The position numbers were made by a program, and so were the translations under genes. From assembly GCA_019058275.1 (NCBI GenBank), contig JAHLVW010000036.1:62001-126000 (forward strand): 64,000 nucleotides of DNA, in the 5' to 3' direction. The first letter of the stretch is position 1, and every line of letters begins with the position of its first letter. Shown one piece after another: positions 29,845-39,071 of this stretch. Under the pieces are notes generated by a model, which made no database searches, was not told where the DNA came from, and saw only the letters and a list, made by a program, of their open reading frames with translations. Source of the DNA: Candidatus Heimdallarchaeota archaeon (GTDB lineage Archaea > Asgardarchaeota > Heimdallarchaeia > JABLTI01).

Positions 29845-29952
29845 TTAAAAATCATATACACCAAAATCAATTGCCAGAACAATCCAAGGAATAAATATTG
29901 CCAATAAGCTAATCAATAGAAACAGTTGTTGCTTATTTTCCAAAACATTCAT
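29845..29952 (-). pseudogene. 5'-end remnant of a second PAP2 gene
   Basis: An ATG at 29950-29952 opens a 35-codon frame, MNVLENKQQLFLLISLLAIF and onward, nearly identical to the start of the PAP2 gene at 28687 and cut by TAA at 29845. The upstream 60 bp (promoter) is also shared. The rest of the gene is gone. This is one arm of a tandem-duplication relic. Confidence 0.75.
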
Positions 29953-30014
29953 TCTTATAATTCAGCAATATCTTGCATATTTAGGATTTTTATTAAAAAA
30001 ATGATTAATGTATC

Positions 30015-30245
30015 TTAATCTTCTGAAAGGTCAATAGGAACTCTAGGTTTAGCTGGACCAAACAAACGTAAAGCGTAACTAACTAGAATTAATAAAATCA
30101 ATATACTAAGTGTTAAGTAAATGTAGTTGTAGAGTTCTGAAGGATTAGCAAAAATTCGTATAATGCTGATAATTAAACCTGGAACGGTTACTACTGCGAT
30201 TAATAACATCATGAGTAATATTGATTTTAGTGTTGCTTGTACCAA
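30015..30245 (-). CDS. Small two-helix membrane protein
   Basis: A 76-residue protein with two membrane helices (about residues 7-30 and 40-62), a short loop and an acidic tail ending DLSED. Function unknown. A degenerate copy of its last codons lies at 28750, upstream of the intact PAP2 gene. In both places the gene tail is ~60 bp upstream of the PAP2 start, suggesting that the two genes were once a unit. Confidence 0.6.
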   Translation of the reverse strand: MVQATLKSILLMMLLIAVVTVPGLIISIIRIFANPSELYNYIYLTLSILILLILVSYALRLFGPAKPRVPIDLSED

Positions 30246-30300
30246 GTACTTCCTCTCAAATATATAATAAAGAAAACTTATCTTTAATATTATTGCCTAA

Positions 30301-30608
30301 TCAATCACTTGTTTTCTTATCCAGAATTTCTTGTAGCATAACAGCTAATTCTTGAGTGCAAGAGCTTGCTCTTCTGCAACCAGCTTCTTTTAGCTCATCA
30401 ATAGGAATATCTTCTGCTTTCTTGTCTCTAATCAATATAGACATTGATTTATTATGACCTATACAACCTTTCTTACCTTCAATTGTAAGATTTCTTATGA
30501 TAGTTTTTCCTACATCTTCTTCTATTTCAAAAATAAATTCTGTTTTACAGGTATCTGTTCCTTCTGCTGGTTTGAAGTATGAGTATAGATTTTACCCAAT
30601 ACATTCAT
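30301..30608 (-). pseudogene. TSCPD-domain protein, single-base frameshift
   Basis: The frame from ~30590 down to TGA at 30301-30303 reads YFKPAEGTDTCKTEFIFEIE, GKKGCIGHNKSMSILI and CRRASSCTQELAVMLQ. This is the C-x3-F...G-C-x-G-N...C-R-x-x-S-C layout of the small TSCPD domain found alone and at the end of some ribonucleotide reductases. No start codon exists in that frame. An ATG at 30606-30608 opens the neighbouring frame (MNVLGKIY), which would join after loss of one base near 30585. Length 308 nt is one base short of 103 codons. It may be decay or assembly error. Confidence 0.65.
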
Positions 30609-30895
30609 CTCTTTAATTTCTAGTTCTTTCAAATGATTTAATCTTTAAATAAATGGTTACTTAGATTGTAAAAGTGGTGATAAGTTTACATCAACTCTTA
30701 CATGATTTTTTTCAATAATTTAGGGATTGTAATCTATCATTAAATGGTATGTGTTTGGCATTCTTGCTCCAATATTGATCAATGTTACCAATTTGAAATT
30801 AAGTGAAGGGTATATTTGTTCAGTAAAATTAGTACTATTATTCAACAAAACATTTAATAATGTTCAGCTTAAATAGGTATTTGTGAGATGAAATA

Positions 30896-31762
30896 ATGAT
30901 GGAAAATTTCGATGATAGAAATGATATCGAACTAACAAAAGTTCCATTGGATGATTTAGCAAATATCTTAAGTGCTATTGCAAACAAAAGCAGACTGCAA
31001 TTAATCGAAGCGTTATTTGAAGGTCCTAAGGAATTTAGTGAGTTGAAAGAAGTTGTCAAGCTGAGTAAAACAGCACTAGCTCATCATCTGGAGAAATTGG
31101 TTCAATTTGGGATAATCAAGAATGTTGGTAGAGGGAAGTATAAGATAAATGATGATGGAAAAGAGCTTTTCATAACTGTGAAAGATGTTTACTTTAATTT
31201 AGAAGTAAGGAAAAAAATGAATGCTAAAAGAAAAGCAGATCATATACAGCAAATGTATTCTTCACGTCATAAAGATGAATTGAAATTTGAATTCATACGT
31301 CTTTTACCTATGAGAGTCATTAGTTTTCATGCTGTAAGTGATACACCAGAAAATGATGCTTGGATAAAGCTTCGCTCTTGGGCTGAACCAAGGGGTTATT
31401 TTGAAGATTTAGATAATCATCCCATATATGGTTTTAATAATCCTAATCCACGACTAGGAGAAAAGGTATACGGTTATGAGTTCTGGCTTGTTGTAGAACC
31501 TGATTATGAAACAGATGATGTTACTGTTAAGGATGTTCCAGAATCATTTAACGTTGTGACTAGATGCCATGTAGAAGATCCAATGAAAGATATTCCAAAA
31601 GCATGGGGAAAATTGCTTGATTGGATAAAAACCAATAATGTAAAATTTGCTGGAAAATGTGGTTTGGAGAAGGTCATCGATTCAAGTCATTCTAGTGGGG
31701 AGTTTATTCTTGATATCTATATCCCTATTGTTGAGAGCAGTATCCCAAGAAATTTGAAGTGA
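30896..31762 (+). CDS. Winged-helix regulator with GyrI-like effector domain
   Basis: A 288-residue protein. Residues ~15-90 are an ArsR-type winged helix (LANILSAIANKSRLQLIEALFEGPKEFSELKEVVKLSKTALAHHLEKL, then YKINDDGKELF). Residues ~135-285 match the GyrI-like small-molecule-binding domain (LLPMRVISFHAV, GYEFWLVV, WGKLLDWI and a last strand LDIYIPI). It resembles a ligand-sensing transcription factor. It overlaps the next gene by 4 nt and heads the operon with a nucleotidyltransferase and UvrA, which it may control. Confidence 0.8.
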   Translation: MMENFDDRNDIELTKVPLDDLANILSAIANKSRLQLIEALFEGPKEFSELKEVVKLSKTALAHHLEKLVQFGIIKNVGRGKYKINDDGKELFITVKDVYFNLEVRKKMNAKRKADHIQQMYSSRHKDELKFEFIRLLPMRVISFHAVSDTPENDAWIKLRSWAEPRGYFEDLDNHPIYGFNNPNPRLGEKVYGYEFWLVVEPDYETDDVTVKDVPESFNVVTRCHVEDPMKDIPKAWGKLLDWIKTNNVKFAGKCGLEKVIDSSHSSGEFILDIYIPIVESSIPRNLK

Positions 31763-32706
31763 TTATTATGCCAGAAGATATTGTTGTTAGGAAACAATTC
31801 GAAGAAGCTCTTGAAGCTTTTATTGAACAAGTAAAACAAGATGAGAGTATAACTGCTGCTTTATTATTCGGTAGTTTAGTAAAGGGTACAGTATGGAAGA
31901 AATCAGATATTGATTTAGTTTTAATAACTAAAGATCAGAAAACACCACTTCGAGATTTTTGGTTGATGGATGAAGACATAAACATTCAAGTTACAGTTTT
32001 TACAAGGAATTCATTCATTAGACACCAGCAAAGGTCTTTACAGGGTTCTGGTACACACCATGTATTAACTACTAGCAAAGTCTTGTTTTCTAATGATGAA
32101 ACCTTAGATGAGTTTATTGAGAGTATGAAGCAAGTAGGAAGGCGTGATTTTGAGATTGAGATACTTAGGATAATAAATATGGTAATTGGTGATTTAGAAA
32201 AAGCAGAAAAATATCTTACCGTTAATGATGATGTCCTCCAAAGCTACTTGTTTATCACTCGATTACTTGATAGATTTGCTTCAGTTATTGTTATGCTAAA
32301 TGATGAAATACCTGGAAGAGAATCTGTAGAACAAGCTATGAAATTTGAACCGGATTTGTTCAATGAAATATATTCACAAGTGATTATCTGTAAAACAGAC
32401 AAAAAGACCATGTCTAAAATTATTTCTAGAATAAGAAAGTATCTTGAAGATAAAACTCCCATCATTTTCAAGCCTATTATCGATTATATGAAAAAGGAAA
32501 GCACTTTTCGAAGTGTAACTGATATTGCTAATTTTCTTGATGATAAAGTAAAAACATCTTGGTGGCAGATTGCTGCTATGGCACTAGGTAATTGGTTAGT
32601 CGAACTAGGTTACTTAGAGAGATCTCCATGTCCTACTAGGTTAACATTAAGAAGTCATCATGAAGTAAACGAAATTGGTTATTATTTTATTGGAGATGAA
32701 ATATAA
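31759..32706 (+). CDS. Nucleotidyltransferase-domain protein
   Basis: A 315-residue protein. Residues ~28-110 form a polymerase-beta-like nucleotidyltransferase: LLFGSLVKGTVWKKSDIDLVLI gives the GS...DxD metal site (D52 and D54), with a further acidic strand IQVTVF. The remaining part is helical, with a four-helix (HEPN- or substrate-binding-like) section (EILRIINMVIGDLEKAEKYL). The start may be GTG at 31759, overlapping the regulator's stop, or ATG at 31768. The stop overlaps the uvrA start by one base. Target (protein, antibiotic or nucleotide) unknown. Confidence 0.75.
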   Translation: MIIMPEDIVVRKQFEEALEAFIEQVKQDESITAALLFGSLVKGTVWKKSDIDLVLITKDQKTPLRDFWLMDEDINIQVTVFTRNSFIRHQQRSLQGSGTHHVLTTSKVLFSNDETLDEFIESMKQVGRRDFEIEILRIINMVIGDLEKAEKYLTVNDDVLQSYLFITRLLDRFASVIVMLNDEIPGRESVEQAMKFEPDLFNEIYSQVIICKTDKKTMSKIISRIRKYLEDKTPIIFKPIIDYMKKESTFRSVTDIANFLDDKVKTSWWQIAAMALGNWLVELGYLERSPCPTRLTLRSHHEVNEIGYYFIGDEI

Positions 32707-35597
32707 TGAAAAATTACATAGAAATTATTGGTGCAAAAGAAAATAATCTAAAGAATGTCACTGTAAAGATTCCTCGAGATAAATTTACTGTGGTAACTGG
32801 TGTATCCAGATCTGGGAAATCCTCACTAGCATTTGATGTATTATATGCTGAAGGACAAAGAAGATTCTTAGAGACTCTTTCAGCTTATGCTAGATCTCGA
32901 GTTCCACAAATGAAAAGACCTGATGTTCAATTTATCAAAGGATTATCTCCAATTGTAAGTATAGATCAAAAACGAGGTATAAGTAATCCTAGATCAACAG
33001 TTGGTAGTTTAACAGATGTGGGAAGCTATGTTAGGTTACTATATTCAGTTATAGGAGATGCGTATTGTCCTTATTGCGATCATCAGATTAGTATCAAAAC
33101 AGCTGGTCAATTAGCTGATGAAATTGGATCTTTACCAGAAGGAGCTATTATAGAGGTTCGTTCTATTCTCTTCAAAGTTTATGGAGAAGATTATCAGTAT
33201 TTACTCGATCAAATAAGAAATCATGGTTATAGACGCTTTAGGATTAATAATGAAGTATTTGACATAGGAAAAGAGATTGAATTAGATGCAGATAATGACT
33301 ATCAAATAGAAGCGATTATTGACAAATTTACTGTTAAGGGAGATATCTATAAGCAAATTATCGAAACAATCGAAAATGCATTTTTCATTGGTCAGAAATT
33401 AATTATTATAGAGGTATTAAATTCAAAAGAGATTAAGGTTGATTTGAAGGATTTCTTTAGTTTCATGTGTCCGGAACATCATACTGTTTGTGGTGAATTA
33501 TTACCTTGGTTTTTCACATCAAATGATCCTGAAAGTGCTTGTGTGACATGTGCTGGATTAGGCACTCAATTTAGAGCTTCTCCATTCTTAATTGTGAATG
33601 ATGAAAATAAAACTATAAGAGATGGAGCATTAGATACCAGAATCTTTAATTTTAGTCAGAAAACATACAAGCGATTCAATAATATGGATGGAGTTATGAT
33701 GCATAGTTTAGCAGAACATTATAACTTCAGCTGGGATGATACATTCAAGGATTTACCTGAAAAAATACGAAATATTCTTTTTTATGGTTCAGAAGGTGAG
33801 AAGATAGAAATAATCATTCCTCCTGATGCCCCTATTCAAGATGATAAAAATAAAGGTAAGCTAGTTGCTTGGGAAGGCTATATTTCTAGAATTGATCGTT
33901 GGTACAAAAGAGTCACTAATCAAAGAACTCCGAAGTCATACGAAGAGGATATGTACAAACGAGTAATGGTAGAACAAACATGCCCTGATTGTAAAGGGTT
34001 GAAATTACAAAAACATCGAACGTTCATACGCATTAAGAACAAGAGTATATTTGAAGTAAATTCACTGCCTCTAGATGAACTGTTTGAATTTCTTGGGAAA
34101 TTAGATATCTCTGAGGAAAAAAAACACCTAGCATTACCTGTTCTTGAGGAAATTAACAAACGACTTAAGGTTATGATTCGAATTGGTTTGGATTACATTA
34201 GCTTGAATAGAAGAACAGATACACTATCTGGTGGGGAGCTACAAAGAACAAAACTGTCTACACAAATTGGTTCAGAACTAATGGGATTAATGTTTGTTCT
34301 TGATGAACCTTCGATTGGTCTACATCCCAGAGATTCTCATAAACTGATTACTGTGCTAAAGGAAATGCGCGACCTTGGAAATACAGTCATTGTCATTGAG
34401 CATGACGTTGATACAATACAAGCTGCTGATCATTTAATTGAAATGGGACCTGGTCCAGGAATTTATGGTGGAGAATTGGTAGCTCAAGGCACTATTAATG
34501 AAATAATGAATCACAAAACCTCAATTACTGGTCAGTATTTATCTGGTGTGAAAAAGATAGCTACTCCATCAAAACGAAGAAAATCAAATGGTCATTCGCT
34601 GGTAATAAAAGGTGCTCGAGAAAATAATCTGAAAAATCTGAATGTAAAAATACCTTTAGGGAATTTTGTATGTATAACTGGAGTATCCGGATCTGGAAAA
34701 AGCAGTTTGATTCATGAAATCCTTTACAAGAAACTCTATTCAATATTCAGAGATAAAAGAATCTTACCTGGAAAGCATAATGCAGTTGAAGGAACAGAGT
34801 TTTTAGAAGATGTTAGAAATATTGATCAAACTCCTATTGGTAGATCAGCCAGATCAAATCCTGCTACTTACATTGGTTTCTTTGATAAAATAAGACGAAT
34901 ATTTACTAATTTAGAAGAATCAAAAGCAAGAGGTTATAATGTAGGCCATTTTAGCTTCAATGCTAGTACTGGTGGAAGATGTCCAGAATGTAGAGGCTGG
35001 GGTAGGATTGTAACACCATTACAATATATGGCTGATATTGAATCGATATGTCCTGTCTGCAAAGGAGCACGATTTAGAAAAGAGATTTTAGAAATAAAAT
35101 ACAAGAATAAGACAATTGCTGATGTCCTAGATATGAGTGTTGAAGAAGCATTAGAATTTTTTAAAGATGATAACTACCTTGTAAATAAACTAAAAGTGAT
35201 GAAAGATTTAGGATTAAGTTATCTGAAAATCGGACAATCATCCTCAACTATTTCAGGTGGAGAAGCTCAACGAATAAAATTGGCTCAAGAACTAGGCAAA
35301 ATGAAACGAAGAAAAAACAATTTGTATATTTTGGATGAGCCTACTACAGGTTTACATCTAGCAGATATTCAATGTTTACTTGATATTATCAATCGTTTAG
35401 TGGATGAAGGAAACACTGTTCTAGTTGTTGAGCATAATCTTGACGTCATAAAAACGGCTGATCATGTTATTGATCTTGGACCTGAAGGAGGAAAACTAGG
35501 TGGCGAGCTTGTTGCACAAGGAACTCCCGAGGACAATGTAAAAATTTCTTCTTCATACACCGGTCAACATCTACAAAAATTTATTAATGCTTCATAG
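32706..35597 (+). CDS. uvrA: Excinuclease ABC subunit A (UvrA)
   Basis: A 963-residue ABC ATPase, close to bacterial UvrA (~940), that detects DNA damage. It has two ABC halves: first Walker A GVSRSGKSSLAFD (residues 32-44), signature LSGGELQR and VLDEPSIGLHPRD; second Walker A GVSGSGKSSL, signature ISGGEAQRIKL and ILDEPTTGLHLAD. Zinc-finger cysteines are in PYCDHQI, CPDCKG and CPECRGWG...CPVCKGARF, and the UvrB-binding insertion is present. The first P-loop has Arg35 where UvrA normally has Gly. No uvrB/uvrC nearby. It is the third gene of the operon. Confidence 0.93.
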   Translation: MKNYIEIIGAKENNLKNVTVKIPRDKFTVVTGVSRSGKSSLAFDVLYAEGQRRFLETLSAYARSRVPQMKRPDVQFIKGLSPIVSIDQKRGISNPRSTVGSLTDVGSYVRLLYSVIGDAYCPYCDHQISIKTAGQLADEIGSLPEGAIIEVRSILFKVYGEDYQYLLDQIRNHGYRRFRINNEVFDIGKEIELDADNDYQIEAIIDKFTVKGDIYKQIIETIENAFFIGQKLIIIEVLNSKEIKVDLKDFFSFMCPEHHTVCGELLPWFFTSNDPESACVTCAGLGTQFRASPFLIVNDENKTIRDGALDTRIFNFSQKTYKRFNNMDGVMMHSLAEHYNFSWDDTFKDLPEKIRNILFYGSEGEKIEIIIPPDAPIQDDKNKGKLVAWEGYISRIDRWYKRVTNQRTPKSYEEDMYKRVMVEQTCPDCKGLKLQKHRTFIRIKNKSIFEVNSLPLDELFEFLGKLDISEEKKHLALPVLEEINKRLKVMIRIGLDYISLNRRTDTLSGGELQRTKLSTQIGSELMGLMFVLDEPSIGLHPRDSHKLITVLKEMRDLGNTVIVIEHDVDTIQAADHLIEMGPGPGIYGGELVAQGTINEIMNHKTSITGQYLSGVKKIATPSKRRKSNGHSLVIKGARENNLKNLNVKIPLGNFVCITGVSGSGKSSLIHEILYKKLYSIFRDKRILPGKHNAVEGTEFLEDVRNIDQTPIGRSARSNPATYIGFFDKIRRIFTNLEESKARGYNVGHFSFNASTGGRCPECRGWGRIVTPLQYMADIESICPVCKGARFRKEILEIKYKNKTIADVLDMSVEEALEFFKDDNYLVNKLKVMKDLGLSYLKIGQSSSTISGGEAQRIKLAQELGKMKRRKNNLYILDEPTTGLHLADIQCLLDIINRLVDEGNTVLVVEHNLDVIKTADHVIDLGPEGGKLGGELVAQGTPEDNVKISSSYTGQHLQKFINAS

Positions 35598-35682
35598 TGA
35601 TTATTCAAAGAATCTCTTATCAACGTAATTCCATATAACTTAAAGACTTGAAGATTCAAATATAGTTAGAAGTCTGTTTGAT

Positions 35683-37776
35683 TTGAAAAAGGAGTTTTTT
35701 ATCTCAACAGTAATGGAGTTACTAATTATGAAAATACGTCAGAAAAATGCTTCTTTCTTACTATCATTTGTTGTAATCATGCTTTTTTTTACAATTTATA
35801 TTGATGTTTATAGTAGAAATGTTAGTGAGATAAAGCCAATTGTTTCAGCTTTAGAGATTTGTGAACCTGACGTTCTTGAACCAATGGTTGAGCATTTTGA
35901 TTGGTTAATTATGATCTATTTAGATGGTGACAATAATCTGGAAGAAGATGCAATTAATGATTTCAATGAATTAGAAGATGGAATTGAAGTAGGTTCATCA
36001 ATAGCTATCATCGTTCTTTTTGATCGAATACCCGGCGAAGACAGTTTAAATGATGATTGGACTGGTACAAGATTATTTAATGTAACATCTGATTCAGATG
36101 CTACAAATATAAATTCTGAACTACTAGAAGATTGGGGTGAGAAAAACATGGGAGAAAGCAATACTTTAGAACTTTTCATAAATTATTGTTTTGACAAATA
36201 TACTGCTGATAATTACTGGCTGAACATTTGGGATCATGGTGGAGGAGTTGTTGGTCTCTGTACAGATGATACAGATTCTGATTTTCTAACTCTTGATGAA
36301 ATGCAACAAGCAATTGATGCAAGTACCACACTATATGCACAGGACTTTGATCTGATTTCCCATGATGCATGCTATATGAATATGATAGAGGTTGCATATG
36401 AATTAGAAGAATATACAGATTATTTTGTTGGTTCTGAAGAATCAGTACCACTTGATGGTTTTGATTACTTAACGATTATTTCACAACTCGAATCTGATAC
36501 TTCTATGAATGAAACTACTCTAGCAGAGATAATTGTTGATTCTTATAATGCATCCTACGATTCAATTTACTATGATGTCGCTCTTTCATGTCTGAATCTA
36601 AGTGTGTTTGATACTCTAATTCCTAATGTAAATAATTTTGCTGGTTATCTTTCTCTGGTTATTGATGATGGACAGGGAGCAAGTATTGAGAATGCTTACT
36701 TTAACACATTAATCTTAATGTTTGATTATTCAATTGATTTCATAAATTTCGTTGAAGAAATTATGGCTGATACCACATTAATGGCGACTTATCCTGATCT
36801 TAATAGTGCTGCTCAAGATCTTTTATCTAATCTTACATCTCTTGTTTTGTTTAATTACCAAAATAGCTACTATTCAGGTGATGCAAATGGAGTTACTATT
36901 TTCATGCCACTCATGAATTTTATTAATTCACCTGATATAGATGATTATATAAATTCAAGTGTTAATTATGCAAACATTGATTGGCAAACTGATACTTTCT
37001 GGGATGAATTCTTAGCTGACTTCTATTCGAATTGTTTTGGAGTATCTCTAGCTTACGAAGAACTTTTACTAGGTGTTTCAACAGGTACACAAACAATTTC
37101 TCTGGGAGAAGGACATCTCTATGCATTTGAAGTAGTTGAAGAAGGTCCATATGATATTAGAGTTAATATTGTAGATGGTGACGTTGATCTTTATTTATTT
37201 AATGGCACAGATTTATCTGACATGGCTTATAGTAAGCTATATAATTCAATTGATGGCTCTATTGAGAGAATCCGAGGTTATTTCATACCAGGAATTTACA
37301 TTGTAGATATAATTGGTTGGATGTATTCTAGTTATAATTTAGTAGTGAATCAATACACTTTGCCAATTGTTGAACCTAGTGAATCAATTACTGTCAGTAG
37401 TGGAACAGCATTAGGAGATGAGTCGGGTCATTACCAGCAAATTGTATATCACTATTTTGAGGTACCAATTACTGAACTAGGAAACTATACGTTCAGTTTA
37501 TCTTATAATTCACATGCAGTTAACTACGATCTCTTTCTTTTAAATAAAGCATATAACTTGCAATATTATTCTGAATCTACTTCTTCTTTAGATTCCATAA
37601 CAGTGAGCTTTAGCGAATCAGCAACAGTAATTGTATGTATATTTGGATTAACAGGATATGGATCATTTACTTTAGAAATAATACATCTTACACCTACTTC
37701 AGAAACTTCTGGATTAACTTTTATCTTTAGCTTTATTGCTTTGCTAGGAATGGCTTTTTGGAAAACGAAAAATTAG
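35683..37776 (+). CDS. Clostripain-family (C11) cysteine protease, secreted and membrane-anchored
   Basis: A 697-residue extracellular protein. An N-terminal hydrophobic signal/anchor (about residues 23-42) precedes a caspase-fold peptidase: WLIMIYLDGDNNLEEDA, then H185 in IWDHGGG and C230 in SHDACYMNMIEVAYEL, the clostripain dyad. Two beta-rich domains follow (about 455-560 and 570-660, PPC-like, GxYxxxI), then a C-terminal membrane helix (about 675-692) with a Lys tail. The start may be TTG 35683 or ATG 35728. Substrates probably include arginine-containing peptides, as for clostripain. Confidence 0.8.
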   Translation: MKKEFFISTVMELLIMKIRQKNASFLLSFVVIMLFFTIYIDVYSRNVSEIKPIVSALEICEPDVLEPMVEHFDWLIMIYLDGDNNLEEDAINDFNELEDGIEVGSSIAIIVLFDRIPGEDSLNDDWTGTRLFNVTSDSDATNINSELLEDWGEKNMGESNTLELFINYCFDKYTADNYWLNIWDHGGGVVGLCTDDTDSDFLTLDEMQQAIDASTTLYAQDFDLISHDACYMNMIEVAYELEEYTDYFVGSEESVPLDGFDYLTIISQLESDTSMNETTLAEIIVDSYNASYDSIYYDVALSCLNLSVFDTLIPNVNNFAGYLSLVIDDGQGASIENAYFNTLILMFDYSIDFINFVEEIMADTTLMATYPDLNSAAQDLLSNLTSLVLFNYQNSYYSGDANGVTIFMPLMNFINSPDIDDYINSSVNYANIDWQTDTFWDEFLADFYSNCFGVSLAYEELLLGVSTGTQTISLGEGHLYAFEVVEEGPYDIRVNIVDGDVDLYLFNGTDLSDMAYSKLYNSIDGSIERIRGYFIPGIYIVDIIGWMYSSYNLVVNQYTLPIVEPSESITVSSGTALGDESGHYQQIVYHYFEVPITELGNYTFSLSYNSHAVNYDLFLLNKAYNLQYYSESTSSLDSITVSFSESATVIVCIFGLTGYGSFTLEIIHLTPTSETSGLTFIFSFIALLGMAFWKTKN

Positions 37777-37872
37777 AAAATAGATTTTTAACAGATTTAT
37801 TTTCTTTTAATTTTTTCTAAGTTTTACCTATCGTCAAAAATAAAACTGAAAATAAAATTTGATATCCAGCAA

Positions 37873-38286
37873 TCAATCTTCCCAATCAAGAGTTTTCCAG
37901 AAATTATAGAAGATGTCAGCTTCTTCTAGATATTCAAAACCAACTTTGTCTATAAATAACCAAATATAACGTTTACCTACAATAAACAAATCAGATAATT
38001 CATTCTCTTCTTGCGAATAATGCACAAAGGAATTGATGCTTAGCATTTGTAGTACTTTCTGATAGATTTCCAATTTGGTATCGGATGCATGTTGTATGGA
38101 TAAAATCATCTCTCCATTATCATTAGTGAATACCAATCCTCTACTATCAAAAACCCCACGTAGATATGCGCTTAAATTTCCTTTCTTCCAGGTGAGCACA
38201 TCTTCGGGATTTGTTTCAGATTCATCAATTTTCTTACTATAACTTCGAAGATTATAAATTGGTTTATCTTCATTTTTATGACTCAC
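37873..38286 (-). CDS. LAGLIDADG-like single-domain protein
   Basis: A 137-residue protein. AYLRGVFDSRGLVFTNDNGEMILSIQ (about residues 40-65) has the pattern of a LAGLIDADG homing-endonuclease domain (x-L-R-G-x-F-D-x-x-G-x-V), followed by LEIYQKVLQMLSINS, the usual helix-turn. The catalytic acid position at the end of the motif reads DSRG instead of DADG, so nuclease activity is doubtful. No intron or intein host is evident. It may be a domesticated DNA-binding domain. The N-terminal 30 residues are polar and likely disordered. Confidence 0.55.
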   Translation of the reverse strand: MSHKNEDKPIYNLRSYSKKIDESETNPEDVLTWKKGNLSAYLRGVFDSRGLVFTNDNGEMILSIQHASDTKLEIYQKVLQMLSINSFVHYSQEENELSDLFIVGKRYIWLFIDKVGFEYLEEADIFYNFWKTLDWED

Positions 38287-38425
38287 AGCAATAACTCTCT
38301 TGGTATTTTTTGATTCAATTTGCTTTTATCAAATAATCCTCTGAAATTATATATAAAAACAACTAAAAAATCTAGCAATCACAAATTAGTTGGTTTTAAA
38401 AGAAAGAAAAATGATAAAGATTATT

Positions 38426-38903
38426 CTAACTCTTTATCCATTTTGAAATTTCCTTACATTCCTTTTCGATTCTTTCTATAACTCCTTCTTTAAATGGTCC
38501 TTCAGCAGTTTTCACTTGGCCATCTATCCATTCAGGGTAAACATTGGCAATTACATTTCCCTTTTTTAATGACTCATTAAATCTGTTACCTTTGTTCTTT
38601 ATTTTATCAAAATCTAGCACATGAGTAACAAAGGAAATACCATATTTTATGCTCTTTTTGTTTTTGTTCAATTGTCCTTTTAATTTTCGTAACCATTTCT
38701 TAGATACAGGACTTATCATAAAAATCCTAACAGCAGTACCAACAATAAGAACATCTGGGGAATCATTGGCAACCATTTCGGGGGCTGTATTTTTTATATA
38801 GACCAATATTAACATCCATTTTTTTACCCAAGACTTCTCCTAAAGTCTTCGCTAACTTCTCACCATTACCAAAAGTAGAATCATGAACTATCCATAGTTT
38901 CAC
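38426..38903 (-). pseudogene. Flavodoxin-domain protein, frameshifted
   Basis: The 3' frame (38426-38815) encodes IKNTAPEMVANDSPDVLIVGTAVRIFMISPVSKKWLRKL, a flavodoxin core. The missing beginning lies in another frame just upstream: GTG at 38901-38903 opens KLWIVHDSTFGNGEKLAKTLGEVLGKKMD, which holds the FMN phosphate loop STFGNGEKLA. The two join near 38790-38805, next to runs of six A and five C bases. The span is 478 nt, one base more than 159 codons. A repaired protein would have ~158 residues, near that of the intact flavodoxin at 26772. It may be decay or assembly error. Confidence 0.75.
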
Positions 38904-39071
38904 AGATTATCACAATAATATTAACAAAGATTTCTTGGTTGAAAGCTAATATAAACATTAGTTTTCAATTTCAATCATATTATTGTTTTTCTGTAAGTTA
39001 AATCAAAATAACTAAAAATGAAGACATCCCCAATAATAGTGGTTTGAAAAAATTCTGGGAAGAAGATACAA

